Source: an uncultured Ruminococcus sp.
GTDB taxonomy: Bacteria > Bacillota > Clostridia > Oscillospirales > CAG-272
Reading direction: 5' to 3'
Assembly (NCBI GenBank): GCA_902766115.1
Contig: CACXCL010000261.1
Span: 1 to 9,880 of the forward strand
DNA length: 9,880 nt
The position numbers and the translations under genes were made by a program. Each line of letters begins with the position of its first letter. Positions within the stretch are counted from its first letter, which is position 1. The notes below the pieces were generated by a model. The model had not been told where the DNA came from and ran no database searches. It was given only the letters and a program-made list of their open reading frames with translations. Below are positions 1 through 6,350 of the stretch, piece by piece.

Positions 1-333
1 ACCGAGGTTGAGGATAGTGTCCATCATGCCGGGCATGGACGCTCTTGCGCCGGAACGAACGGATACGAGAAGAGGATTCTTGAGATCGCCGAACTTCTTG
101 CCGTTGATCTCTTCCATCTTTGCGACGTATTCCATGATCTCAGCCATGATCTCGTCATTGATGGTCCTGCCGTCCTCGTAGTACTTGGTGCAAGCCTCGG
201 TGGTGATGGTGAAGCCCTGGGGAACGGGCAGACCGATGTTGGTCATCTCGGCCAGGTTTGCTCCCTTGCCGCCGAGAAGATTACGCATGGTGGCGTTACC
301 TTCGGTGAACAGGTAAACATACTTCTTTGACAT
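1..333 (-). CDS. ppdK: Pyruvate, phosphate dikinase, N-terminal part (runs off left edge)
   Basis: The enzyme interconverts pyruvate + ATP + phosphate with phosphoenolpyruvate + AMP + pyrophosphate in the cytosol; anaerobic Clostridia often use it at the lower end of glycolysis. The visible 111 residues start MSKKYVYLFTEG and contain the family hallmarks GGKGANLAEM (residues 21-30), GLPVPQGFTITTEAC (34-48) and SVRSGARASMPGMMDTILNLG (91-111), all from the ATP-grasp nucleotide-binding domain. Family members are usually about 870-880 residues, so roughly 760 residues, including the phosphohistidine and PEP/pyruvate domains, lie outside the window. The start is the ATG at 333-331, with GGAGG at 350-346, a rather long 12-nt spacing. 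The gene diverges from the glycosidase-like gene and has its own promoter near 390. Identity is very secure from the motifs; only the N-terminal domain can be judged intact. Confidence 0.96.
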   Translation of the reverse strand, partial: MSKKYVYLFTEGNATMRNLLGGKGANLAEMTNIGLPVPQGFTITTEACTKYYEDGRTINDEIMAEIMEYVAKMEEINGKKFGDLKNPLLVSVRSGARASMPGMMDTILNLG

Positions 334-384
334 AACTTGGAAATACCTCCAATAATAAAATTTCTGTGTATAGTCGCACCCGTA

Positions 385-413
385 ATTATACCATATTTGA
401 AAAGAAAATTCCA
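385..413 (-). promoter_or_regulatory. Probable sigma-A promoter of ppdK
   Basis: Reading the minus strand, a perfect TATAAT lies at 390-385, preceded by TGG, giving an extended -10 (TGGTATAAT). A 17-nt spacer leads back to a weak -35 (TGGAAT, 413-408, 3 of 6 matches). The extended -10 would compensate for the poor -35. Predicted transcription start is near 378, leaving a leader of about 45 nt before the ATG at 333. No riboswitch-like fold is evident in that leader. Confidence 0.65.
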
Positions 414-430
414 CCTCATCCGGAAAATAC

Positions 431-459
431 TTTACACAATTTTAACTTTGTTTCATTAT
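431..459 (+). promoter_or_regulatory. Possible second promoter toward the glycosidase-like gene
   Basis: TTTACA (431-436) is followed after 17 nt by CATTAT (454-459), a 5/6 and 4/6 match to sigma-A elements in an AT-rich part of the divergent spacer. It would give a leader of about 125 nt before the ATG at 590. The downstream promoter at 521-549 is the better candidate, so this one is tentative; AT-rich sequence often yields such matches by chance. Confidence 0.25.
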
Positions 460-520
460 TATGGCTTGTCTCTTTCGACGGAAAACGCTCAGGGAGCCTG
501 CCCGTTTCTCTCCGTTCCTA

Positions 521-549
521 TTGAAGACGGAGGCGCGGTGTGGTAAAAT
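521..549 (+). promoter_or_regulatory. Probable sigma-A promoter of the glycosidase-like gene
   Basis: TTGAAG (521-526) is separated by exactly 17 nt from TAAAAT (544-549), and TGG immediately precedes the hexamer, making an extended -10. Predicted transcription start is about 556, giving a short leader of about 34 nt to the start codon at 590. It lies downstream of the alternative ATG at 461, which supports the shorter reading of the coding region. Confidence 0.65.
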
Positions 550-576
550 ATCACGTGATGAACGATCATCCGTTCC

Positions 577-583
577 GGGAGGG
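577..583 (+). promoter_or_regulatory. Ribosome binding site fixing the glycosidase-like start
   Basis: GGGAGGG sits 6 nt before the ATG at 590. The in-frame ATG at 461 has no such site upstream, so this site decides the start in favour of 590. Confidence 0.85.
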
Positions 584-589
584 CGTTAT

Positions 590-2410
590 ATGGAAAAATG
601 GATCGCGGAAGCGACGAAGATGAGGATCCCGTGGCTCGGCCACAGGGACGGCTATTTCCTCGGGAGCGGGGTCGTGGGGATCGCCGGTCTGCCCGACGGG
701 ACGTGGGATCTCGCCGTGGGGCCGGACTACACCTGCCCGAATTTCATCGATTCCGAGACGGTGTCCGTTGACGGGCTGGGCGAAATAAAGTTCGAGATGT
801 ACCGCCTCCGGGGCTGCGGGTGCTTTTTCGGAATGGCGGGGGCGGGCGATCTGCGGCTCACCGTCACCGAGGCGGCGCCTCCGGGAGCTCTGTCCGTGCT
901 CAGGCTGATAACGGTCTGCAACGAGCGGACGGAAAAGCGGAAAATATTTTTGAAAATCAACGTGAAGGCCGACGCGGGATCCGTGATCCCCGGCGACGGG
1001 TCGGCGCAGATAGTCAAAAAGGCGGGGGAATACTGCTTCGGGAACAGGGAGACGAAAAACCACGCGGAGAGGCGGCTCAGGATCTCCGTTCCGGGCGCCG
1101 TTTGCGTCCCCTGCAAGGACGGATTCAGCCTGAAGATCGGCATTTGCCTCAAACCCGGCGAGACCGCGGCGGTTCCGGTCCGGCACGACTTCGCCTACGG
1201 GTGCGATTACCCCGCGGATCATACCGCGCCGGAGGAATTTATCCGCTCTGCCGCGGAAGAATGGAAAAAATGGCTCGACTCGGGCGAATTTCCGTCCCGG
1301 ATCCGGGACAGGCGGCTGCGGGACGTGGTGGAGTCGCTGCTTCTCACGGTCAAGATGCAGCAGAACCGTGACGGCGGCATGATCGCGGGGATAAAGAAGT
1401 ACGCCAACTCCTACGTCAGGGATTCGAACGGCGGGGCGCGCCTGCTTCTCGCCTGCGGACACACGGAGGAGGCGGGCAGGCTCCTCACCAACATACACAC
1501 CCGGTGGGAGATCGCCGGCTTCATCCCGAACTGGTGGTCCATGGGCTCGGACACGTTCATAGGTCACTCGTTCAACAACGACGCGTCGGAGGTCACCGCG
1601 TACTACATCCTCCTGTTCCGCGATTTTCTGCGGCGCGGCGGAGACCGGAGGGTGGCGGAGCGCGTCCTCCCGTCAGTCCGGTGGGCGGCGGACAAGCAGA
1701 TACGGTTCCTCAGGGCGTGCGACCTTTTCATGGACTTCAACGGCGACGAGACCGAGCAGTACTGCTGCGCCCGGGACGGCGAGGAGTACGGCGTCTGCGG
1801 GAGCTTTTTCTCGGAGGACCGGCTGCGTTTTAAGCCGTGCAATCCCTCCTTCGCCTCCACCGCAGCGGCGGCGGGGTCCCTCGGATGGTTCGGGGAATAC
1901 ACCGGAGAGAAAGAATATTCTGCGTTTGCCGAAAAAGTGTACGCTGCCCTCGACAGATTCATGAAAAACGGTCGCCACAGCTGGACCGTCGACGCCGGCG
2001 ACGAAGAGGACGTCTTCGACCGGCCCCGGGAAACGGATCTAACGAACGCCCTGCTTCTGCCCCTGTGGCTCGGGATCCGTCTGCCCGGCGGGACGGAGAG
2101 GACGGACGCCCTTTACGCCCTCGGGCTGCGGCGGGAGGATACGGGATATTTTCCGAACAGTCCCGGAGTGATCGAGGGATTCTGCGGCCACACACCGGGG
2201 CTTGCGCTGTACGACGCGCTGGTCCTCGGCGACGAAAGAGCGGACGGGATCGCGGAGACGATCCTCCACTCCGGCATCCTCGGACAGTACGGCACGGTCA
2301 GCGAATTTTACGGCCCGGGAGGGGTCCCAAACGGCCACGGCAACCGCCCCTTCGAGGGCGGGATCGTCGGCGAGGCGTTGGTGGAGTACGCGAAGAAAAA
2401 GAATAGATAA
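590..2410 (+). CDS. Putative six-hairpin (alpha/alpha toroid) glycoside hydrolase-like protein, cytoplasmic
   Basis: The product is 606 residues. It has no signal peptide or membrane segment, so it should be cytoplasmic. Residues 1 to about 210 are rich in beta-strand patterns (a probable beta-sandwich). From about 230 onward the pattern is helical with family-style motifs: YVRDSNGG (275-282), GFIPNWW (310-316), a stretch with SFNNDASE (327-334), DFNGDETEQ (382-390), SEFYGPGG (571-578) and a C-terminal NRPFEGGIVGEALVEY (585-600). An N-terminal beta domain followed by an (alpha/alpha)6 barrel is the plan of many glucoamylase-, rhamnosidase- and debranching-type enzymes. The acidic residues in these motifs (for example D278, E334, E387, E572) are candidate catalytic or sugar-binding residues, but I cannot assign the pair or a CAZy family. 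The gene is transcribed alone, has a good promoter and ribosome binding site, and ends 13 nt before the hairpin at 2424. It is very GC-rich, which creates long false open frames on the other strand. A non-catalytic relative of the fold is possible. Confidence 0.7.
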   Translation: MEKWIAEATKMRIPWLGHRDGYFLGSGVVGIAGLPDGTWDLAVGPDYTCPNFIDSETVSVDGLGEIKFEMYRLRGCGCFFGMAGAGDLRLTVTEAAPPGALSVLRLITVCNERTEKRKIFLKINVKADAGSVIPGDGSAQIVKKAGEYCFGNRETKNHAERRLRISVPGAVCVPCKDGFSLKIGICLKPGETAAVPVRHDFAYGCDYPADHTAPEEFIRSAAEEWKKWLDSGEFPSRIRDRRLRDVVESLLLTVKMQQNRDGGMIAGIKKYANSYVRDSNGGARLLLACGHTEEAGRLLTNIHTRWEIAGFIPNWWSMGSDTFIGHSFNNDASEVTAYYILLFRDFLRRGGDRRVAERVLPSVRWAADKQIRFLRACDLFMDFNGDETEQYCCARDGEEYGVCGSFFSEDRLRFKPCNPSFASTAAAAGSLGWFGEYTGEKEYSAFAEKVYAALDRFMKNGRHSWTVDAGDEEDVFDRPRETDLTNALLLPLWLGIRLPGGTERTDALYALGLRREDTGYFPNSPGVIEGFCGHTPGLALYDALVLGDERADGIAETILHSGILGQYGTVSEFYGPGGVPNGHGNRPFEGGIVGEALVEYAKKKNR

Positions 2411-2416
2411 AACCGC

Positions 2417-2453
2417 AAAAAAACCGCCCGGTTCCGTGATCGGAACCGGGCGG
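2417..2453. terminator. Strong, probably bidirectional intrinsic terminator between convergent genes
   Basis: A perfect 13-bp GC-rich stem (CCGCCCGGTTCCG, 2424-2436, paired with 2441-2453) closes a TGAT tetraloop. On the minus strand it is followed directly by seven T (from A at 2423-2417), an ideal terminator for the ABC operon whose last stop is at 2472. On the plus strand it follows the glycosidase-like stop at 2410, but the tail (ATACATTTT) has only a short T run, so termination there should be weaker. Confidence 0.9.
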
Positions 2454-2457
2454 ATAC
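2420..2457. repeat. 38-nt hairpin repeat, copy 1
   Basis: This stretch is identical over 38 nt to 6300-6337, covering the whole hairpin plus flanking AAAA and ATAC. Identity stops abruptly on both sides (A against T on the left, A against T on the right). Both copies stand just after the last gene of an ABC exporter operon, in the same orientation relative to it. Confidence 0.95.
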
Positions 2458-2471
2458 ATTTTGATCGAAAT

Positions 2472-4316
2472 TCAGACATAATACTGTGCCTGAGCGTGCC
2501 ACATCTCGGCGTACAGGCCGTCTCTCCCGAGAAGATCGTCGTGGGTGCCGGAATCCACAAGCCTTCCGTTGTCAAACACAACTATCCTGTCGCAGAAGCG
2601 GCACGACGACAATCGGTGCGAAATAAACATTGCCGTACGGTTCCGGAGTATCTTCCCGAGATTCGAATAGATCTCCGATTCGGAAACAGGATCAAGCGCA
2701 GACGTGGGCTCGTCAAGAACGAGAAACGGCGATCTTTTGTACAGCGCACGCGCTATAGATATCTTCTGTGCCTCCCCGCCGGACAGTTCTATTCCTTCAT
2801 CGTCAAAATCCTTGTAAAGATACGTATCAAGGCCGTCCCCCTTGTCGTATCTTCTACTGTCGAAGCCCGCCTCTGAAAGACACCGCCGTACTGTTTCAGG
2901 ATCATATTCCGTATCCGCCGCCACATTCTGTCCGAGAGAAAACGAAAACAGTTTGAAGTCCTGGAAGACGACCGAAAGAAATTTCAAATAATCCCGATAA
3001 TCGATCGTCGAAATATCGGTCCCATTCAGAAGGATGTTTCCCTTTTCCGGCTCATACAGCCGGCAGAGGAGTTTGACCAGCGTTGATTTGCCGCTTCCGT
3101 TGGTCCCCACGAGAGCGATCTTTTCTCCTTTCGACACCTTGAAAGAAACATCCGAGAGCGCATACCTGTCCGTCCCGGTATACCTGAAACTGACGTTCCT
3201 GAACTCGATCTCGAAATCCATGTCCTCGGAAACGTCAAGAGGCCCGTCCGCCTCTGTGTTAGCCTCCGGAGAATGCATGAAGTCGAGGAAGGTTTTAAGA
3301 TACGGTCTGTTCGCGGCAAGCTGGGACAAAGCGTCCACCGCTCCCGCAAACGAGCCGGAAAACTGGAGGATCGCTCCGGAATACATCACGACCTCGCCCA
3401 CGGAAATGGCACCGGCGAGCGCCTTGATCCCGACAAAAAGATACGCCGTGATCATAAGCACAACTTTCAGCGCAGTCCCGACCAGTTGATACCGGCTCGA
3501 CGTTCCGTTGATGCTTTTTACGATGGAACAGCTCTTTTTGTTCGTCCCGTCGATCTCGTCAAGGATCAAATCGTCCTGAGAATAGAGTCTGATATCCTTC
3601 CCCGCCTTGTGACCCGACAAATAATCGTTGAGATAATAATCATATACACGGTTGACCTTCGAAAAGATCCCGAGAAGCCTGTACGTTTTTCGGGCGATCC
3701 GGCTCCCGGAGAAGATCGTCCAGGCGGTGACCGCTGTGATGGCGGCCAACAAACCGATCAACGGGAATGGAGACGTCGCCAGCGAGGAGTACGCGCCGCC
3801 TTCCGGCACGCGTACGGTCAAAACGGAGATGATCATCCCGGCGGAGAACACCGTGGCAAGTCCGTCCTGAAAAAATATGGGGATCCTGCTGTGGAGCTTG
3901 ATCAACCCGTAGTTGCTTATTTTCATGGCGTCGTCTATATTGTTCACCGTGACGTGAGTCGCGGGGTCCTCTATTTTCTCGTAGTCAAGTGCCATGACCT
4001 TACTGCTGATCAGCATGTTGTACCGTCTGAACATCCCGTTGAACATCCGGAAATTCATGATCTGGAACACTTCGGCAGCCATGGAAAAAACAAGATTCAG
4101 GACGATGAGCAGGACCGCGTAGATGACAGAGCGGACAATACCGTCGCGTCTCATAAGCGAGTCGATTATCAGTGCGGAGAAAAACAGATCAACGAAAGGC
4201 GTTATCGCAATGAACAGGCTTTTGAACAGTTTGACAAGCAGATTCCAAGGTGCGAGGCGGTGGATATACCCGACGCCCTCCGTCATCATTTTCAGGTCGT
4301 TCCTCAGTTTTTTCAC
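2472..4316 (-). CDS. ABC exporter half-transporter (membrane + ATPase), second gene of the nearer pair
   Basis: The product is a 614-residue fused exporter subunit, expected in the cytoplasmic membrane and using ATP to move an unknown substrate outward. About six membrane helices are visible (near 28-52, 62-85, 147-170, 182-203, 278-298 and 303-325), and the ATPase domain begins near 368. Motifs: Walker A GTNGSGKST (404-412), Q-loop Q452, signature LSGGE (511-515), Walker B FLVLDEP (531-537, with D535 and E536) and H-loop H567. All are canonical, so this is not a degenerate site. No C39 peptidase or other extra domain is present. The start is GTG at 4316, overlapping the TGA of the upstream gene, with GGAGG 7 nt before it. 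The tail YAEMWHAQAQYY resembles the tails of the other three subunits. It most likely pairs with the product of the overlapping gene. Drug, lipid and peptide substrates are all possible; no cargo gene is nearby. Confidence 0.93.
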   Translation of the reverse strand: MKKLRNDLKMMTEGVGYIHRLAPWNLLVKLFKSLFIAITPFVDLFFSALIIDSLMRRDGIVRSVIYAVLLIVLNLVFSMAAEVFQIMNFRMFNGMFRRYNMLISSKVMALDYEKIEDPATHVTVNNIDDAMKISNYGLIKLHSRIPIFFQDGLATVFSAGMIISVLTVRVPEGGAYSSLATSPFPLIGLLAAITAVTAWTIFSGSRIARKTYRLLGIFSKVNRVYDYYLNDYLSGHKAGKDIRLYSQDDLILDEIDGTNKKSCSIVKSINGTSSRYQLVGTALKVVLMITAYLFVGIKALAGAISVGEVVMYSGAILQFSGSFAGAVDALSQLAANRPYLKTFLDFMHSPEANTEADGPLDVSEDMDFEIEFRNVSFRYTGTDRYALSDVSFKVSKGEKIALVGTNGSGKSTLVKLLCRLYEPEKGNILLNGTDISTIDYRDYLKFLSVVFQDFKLFSFSLGQNVAADTEYDPETVRRCLSEAGFDSRRYDKGDGLDTYLYKDFDDEGIELSGGEAQKISIARALYKRSPFLVLDEPTSALDPVSESEIYSNLGKILRNRTAMFISHRLSSCRFCDRIVVFDNGRLVDSGTHDDLLGRDGLYAEMWHAQAQYYV

Positions 4317-6136
4317 GTTTCCGCCTCCGTTCCGTCCTTGTAGTACCGGCTCTGGACCTCGAACATCGTCGCGTATTTTCCGCCCTGTGCCATAAGCTCG
4401 TCGTGGGTCCCCTCCTCTGCTATGACTCCCCGGTCGATGAGAAATATCCTGTCGCAGAAGCGGGTGGATGCAAGGCGGTGTGAAATGAAGATCGAGGTCA
4501 CGCCCTCGGTCAGCTCGCTGTACTTACGGTACATTTCGCTTTCGGCAAGGGGATCAAGCGCCGCGGTGGGCTCATCAAGTATCAGAACACGTCCGCCCTT
4601 GTAAAGAGCGCGTGCCAGGGCAAGCTTCTGCGTCTCTCCGCCCGACAGCGCCACGGCGTCCTCCCTCACGCTTTTCACGATATTGGTCCCGGCGCCCTCC
4701 GGAAGCGATCCGATCTTTTCCGAGAGGCCTGCCTTTTCAATGCATTCATCGGTTTTTGACCGGTCCGGAGACGGCGTCATGGCGATATTCCGTTCTATCG
4801 TCGTGGGAAGCATATACACGTCCTGAAAAACCGGAGCGATCAAGTCGTATATTTCCTCCCTCGACGTCTTTGCCGTGTCTCTTCCGCAAACGGTCAACTT
4901 CCCGGAATCCGGCGTATACAGACCGCAGATCAACTTGACAAGTGTGGTTTTCCCCGATCCGTTCGGTCCGACGATCCCGATTTTCTCCCCGTCACGGATG
5001 CGGAAATTCATCCCTCGGATGACCTCTTTCGTTTCTTTTCCCTCATCCGTACCCGATGTGTATGAAAAACGCAGGTCTTCGGCAACGATAGCGTTTTCCG
5101 TCTCTTCGATCCCGCTCTCCTCCGGCTCCTTATCGCCCTCGGTCAGGAATCTGTGCAAGTCGTCTATATCGTATGAGATCCTGTTCAGGCCCTCTACGTC
5201 GGATATGAGCGAATTAAGCCACGAATTGAAGCCGGTGATAACGCTGAAATACAGGACAAAATCCGATACGTCGATTTCCCCGCGGTAATACTCGATAAAC
5301 AGGAAAACGTAAACCCCGAGGCGGAACAGGGCGTTGAGCGTTCCCGTTATTATCGTGAAACACGCGCTAAGTCTCGACCGTCTCTTCCAGATCTTCACCC
5401 ACAGTCCGAACTGCTCTTCGAATATTTTGTTCAGCCACGCGGATATACCGTACATCCTGATATCCTTGACGGAGGAAAAGTTCCTCGCCTCGGTGCTGAC
5501 GTAGTTGATCTTTCTCTCTATGGGAATGTACTCGGTTTTGTTTTCGTGATCAAACCGTGAAAGATGCCTCTGAAGCATAAAGCTCGTAACGCAGATCACG
5601 ACAAGCGCGATTATGATGAACGGGTTAAGCATTGAAATAATGCCCGCGTAGACTGTGACTCCGAGCAGTCCGGATATGACGGCGACAATGAGAGACGGAA
5701 ACGTCTCAATGCAAAGCTCGGAATTGTAATTCATGGCGAAAAGCTGGTTTTTTGCTCTCTGCGCCTCGTCCTGCCCTGCCTCCGACTCGATCATCTCATA
5801 CGGAAGGCTCATATATTTAGCCGCAAACTCTTTGACAAAGGACGCTCTGACCCGAAAATTCTTTGTTTTGAGCAGAGTCGAAGAAAGAACGTTTCCTCCG
5901 TCTATCAGAAGCTTGACGGCGGCAAAGGCGAGCACTACCGCGAGCAGGAACCGGATATCTCCCGCGCTGACGGCGGAAACGGTGTATTTCGCAAAAAAAC
6001 TGTCCGCCAGCCTTGACAAAATCAAGGCCGGGACAGTCCAAATATATAAGAGAAAGACGCTTTTTTGCTCTTTCCAGATCTTTGTCATTATGAACGCGGC
6101 GTTAGACGTCAATCCGAATTTACGCTTTTTATCCAT
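4313..6136 (-). CDS. ABC exporter half-transporter (membrane + ATPase), first gene of the nearer pair
   Basis: The product is a 607-residue fused exporter subunit. Probable membrane helices lie near 26-46, 61-80, 145-168, 171-189, 258-283 and 291-311; the ATPase domain starts near 350. Motifs: Walker A GPNGSGKTT (390-398), Q-loop Q438, signature LSGGE (497-501), Walker B VLILDEP (517-523, with D521 and E522) and H-loop H553. All catalytic residues are intact. The linker before the ATPase domain is acidic (about 333-347). The start is ATG at 6136 with GAGGG 7 nt upstream (6148-6144), about 53 nt after the predicted transcription start of a near-consensus promoter. The last codons carry the ribosome binding site of the next gene, and the stop shares bases with its GTG. 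Together the two genes should form a heterodimeric exporter; the substrate is not identifiable here. Confidence 0.93.
   Translation of the reverse strand: MDKKRKFGLTSNAAFIMTKIWKEQKSVFLLYIWTVPALILSRLADSFFAKYTVSAVSAGDIRFLLAVVLAFAAVKLLIDGGNVLSSTLLKTKNFRVRASFVKEFAAKYMSLPYEMIESEAGQDEAQRAKNQLFAMNYNSELCIETFPSLIVAVISGLLGVTVYAGIISMLNPFIIIALVVICVTSFMLQRHLSRFDHENKTEYIPIERKINYVSTEARNFSSVKDIRMYGISAWLNKIFEEQFGLWVKIWKRRSRLSACFTIITGTLNALFRLGVYVFLFIEYYRGEIDVSDFVLYFSVITGFNSWLNSLISDVEGLNRISYDIDDLHRFLTEGDKEPEESGIEETENAIVAEDLRFSYTSGTDEGKETKEVIRGMNFRIRDGEKIGIVGPNGSGKTTLVKLICGLYTPDSGKLTVCGRDTAKTSREEIYDLIAPVFQDVYMLPTTIERNIAMTPSPDRSKTDECIEKAGLSEKIGSLPEGAGTNIVKSVREDAVALSGGETQKLALARALYKGGRVLILDEPTAALDPLAESEMYRKYSELTEGVTSIFISHRLASTRFCDRIFLIDRGVIAEEGTHDELMAQGGKYATMFEVQSRYYKDGTEAET
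4324..4328 (-). promoter_or_regulatory. Ribosome binding site inside the upstream gene, deciding a GTG start
   Basis: GGAGG on the minus strand lies 7 nt before the GTG at 4316 and within the codons for the last residues (E-A-E-T) of the upstream subunit. It supports the GTG start over the next in-frame ATG nine codons later and points to translational coupling. Confidence 0.85.
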
Positions 6137-6195
6137 AGGTCTTCCCTCGCGCGCAACACAGCTCGTCGGATCTTTGATTCGGTGTTTTCGCGCAC

Positions 6196-6224
6196 ATTAT
6201 ATCACAGGCTCGACGTCACGTCAA
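6196..6224 (-). promoter_or_regulatory. Near-consensus promoter of the nearer ABC operon
   Basis: On the minus strand TTGACG (6224-6219), a 17-nt spacer and a perfect TATAAT (6201-6196) are seen. TGA precedes the -10 hexamer, giving the extended form TGATATAAT. The 25 or so bases upstream of the -35 (6225-6250) are almost all A/T, like an UP element. Predicted transcription start is near 6189. With this strength the operon would be highly expressed unless repressed, which makes the palindrome inside the spacer relevant. Confidence 0.85.
6212..6222. promoter_or_regulatory. Palindrome overlapping the -35/spacer of the ABC promoter; candidate operator
   Basis: GACGT-C-ACGTC is a perfect inverted repeat with 5-bp arms and a 1-bp centre. 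It overlaps four bases of the -35 hexamer and extends into the spacer, where a bound repressor would block RNA polymerase. No regulator gene is present in the window, so the binding protein is unknown and the palindrome could be chance. Confidence 0.35.
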
Positions 6225-6299
6225 CATAGAAAATAATTATATTTAAAAAAATGTCTGTACCGCTCTTTTCGTTTTAAGTTGAATTGACGGCCGCGCCGT

Positions 6300-6333
6300 A
6301 AAACCGCCCGGTTCCGTGATCGGAACCGGGCGG
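6300..6333 (-). terminator. Intrinsic terminator after the farther ABC operon
   Basis: The hairpin has the same perfect 13-bp stem and TGAT loop as the one at 2424-2453 (stem 6304-6316 with 6321-6333). It starts 17 nt after the TAG stop at 6351. On the minus strand it is followed by only four T and then ACGG, so termination may be less efficient than at copy 1. It separates this operon from the promoter of the nearer operon at 6224-6196. Confidence 0.8.
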
Positions 6334-6337
6334 ATAC
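6300..6337. repeat. 38-nt hairpin repeat, copy 2
   Basis: This is an exact match to 2420-2457 over 38 nt, about 3.9 kb away and in the same orientation. Flanking bases differ at once on both sides, so the conserved unit is the hairpin with a few adjoining bases rather than the end of a longer duplication. Confidence 0.95.
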
Positions 6338-6350
6338 TGCGTAAGTAAAA

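Noticed and set aside
461..589. Upstream ATG at 461 extending the glycosidase-like protein by 43 residues
   Set aside because: There is no ribosome binding site, and the better promoter (521-549) lies downstream of it; the added residues look like translated spacer. The ATG at 590 has GGGAGGG 6 nt upstream.
566..1567. Long minus-strand open frame (333 codons) opposite the glycosidase-like gene
   Set aside because: It is rich in Arg, Pro and Gly, has no recognisable domain and lies antisense to a well-supported gene with promoter and ribosome binding site; high GC removes stop codons by chance.
3273..4343. Plus-strand open frame opposite the nearer exporter's second gene
   Set aside because: It is a charged, low-complexity translation antisense to an intact ABC gene and shows no domain; treated as a shadow. 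The same applies to 6453-7412 and 7539-8237 on the plus strand.
4395..4410. Short near-identical stretches (AGCTCGTCGTGGGT type) in several exporter genes
   Set aside because: They encode the conserved THDEL-type motif near the end of each ATPase domain, so they are homologous coding sequence rather than an independent repeat element.
6137..6189. Possible leader peptide or attenuator before the nearer ABC operon
   Set aside because: No ATG with a ribosome binding site and no convincing hairpin pair is seen in the roughly 53-nt leader.
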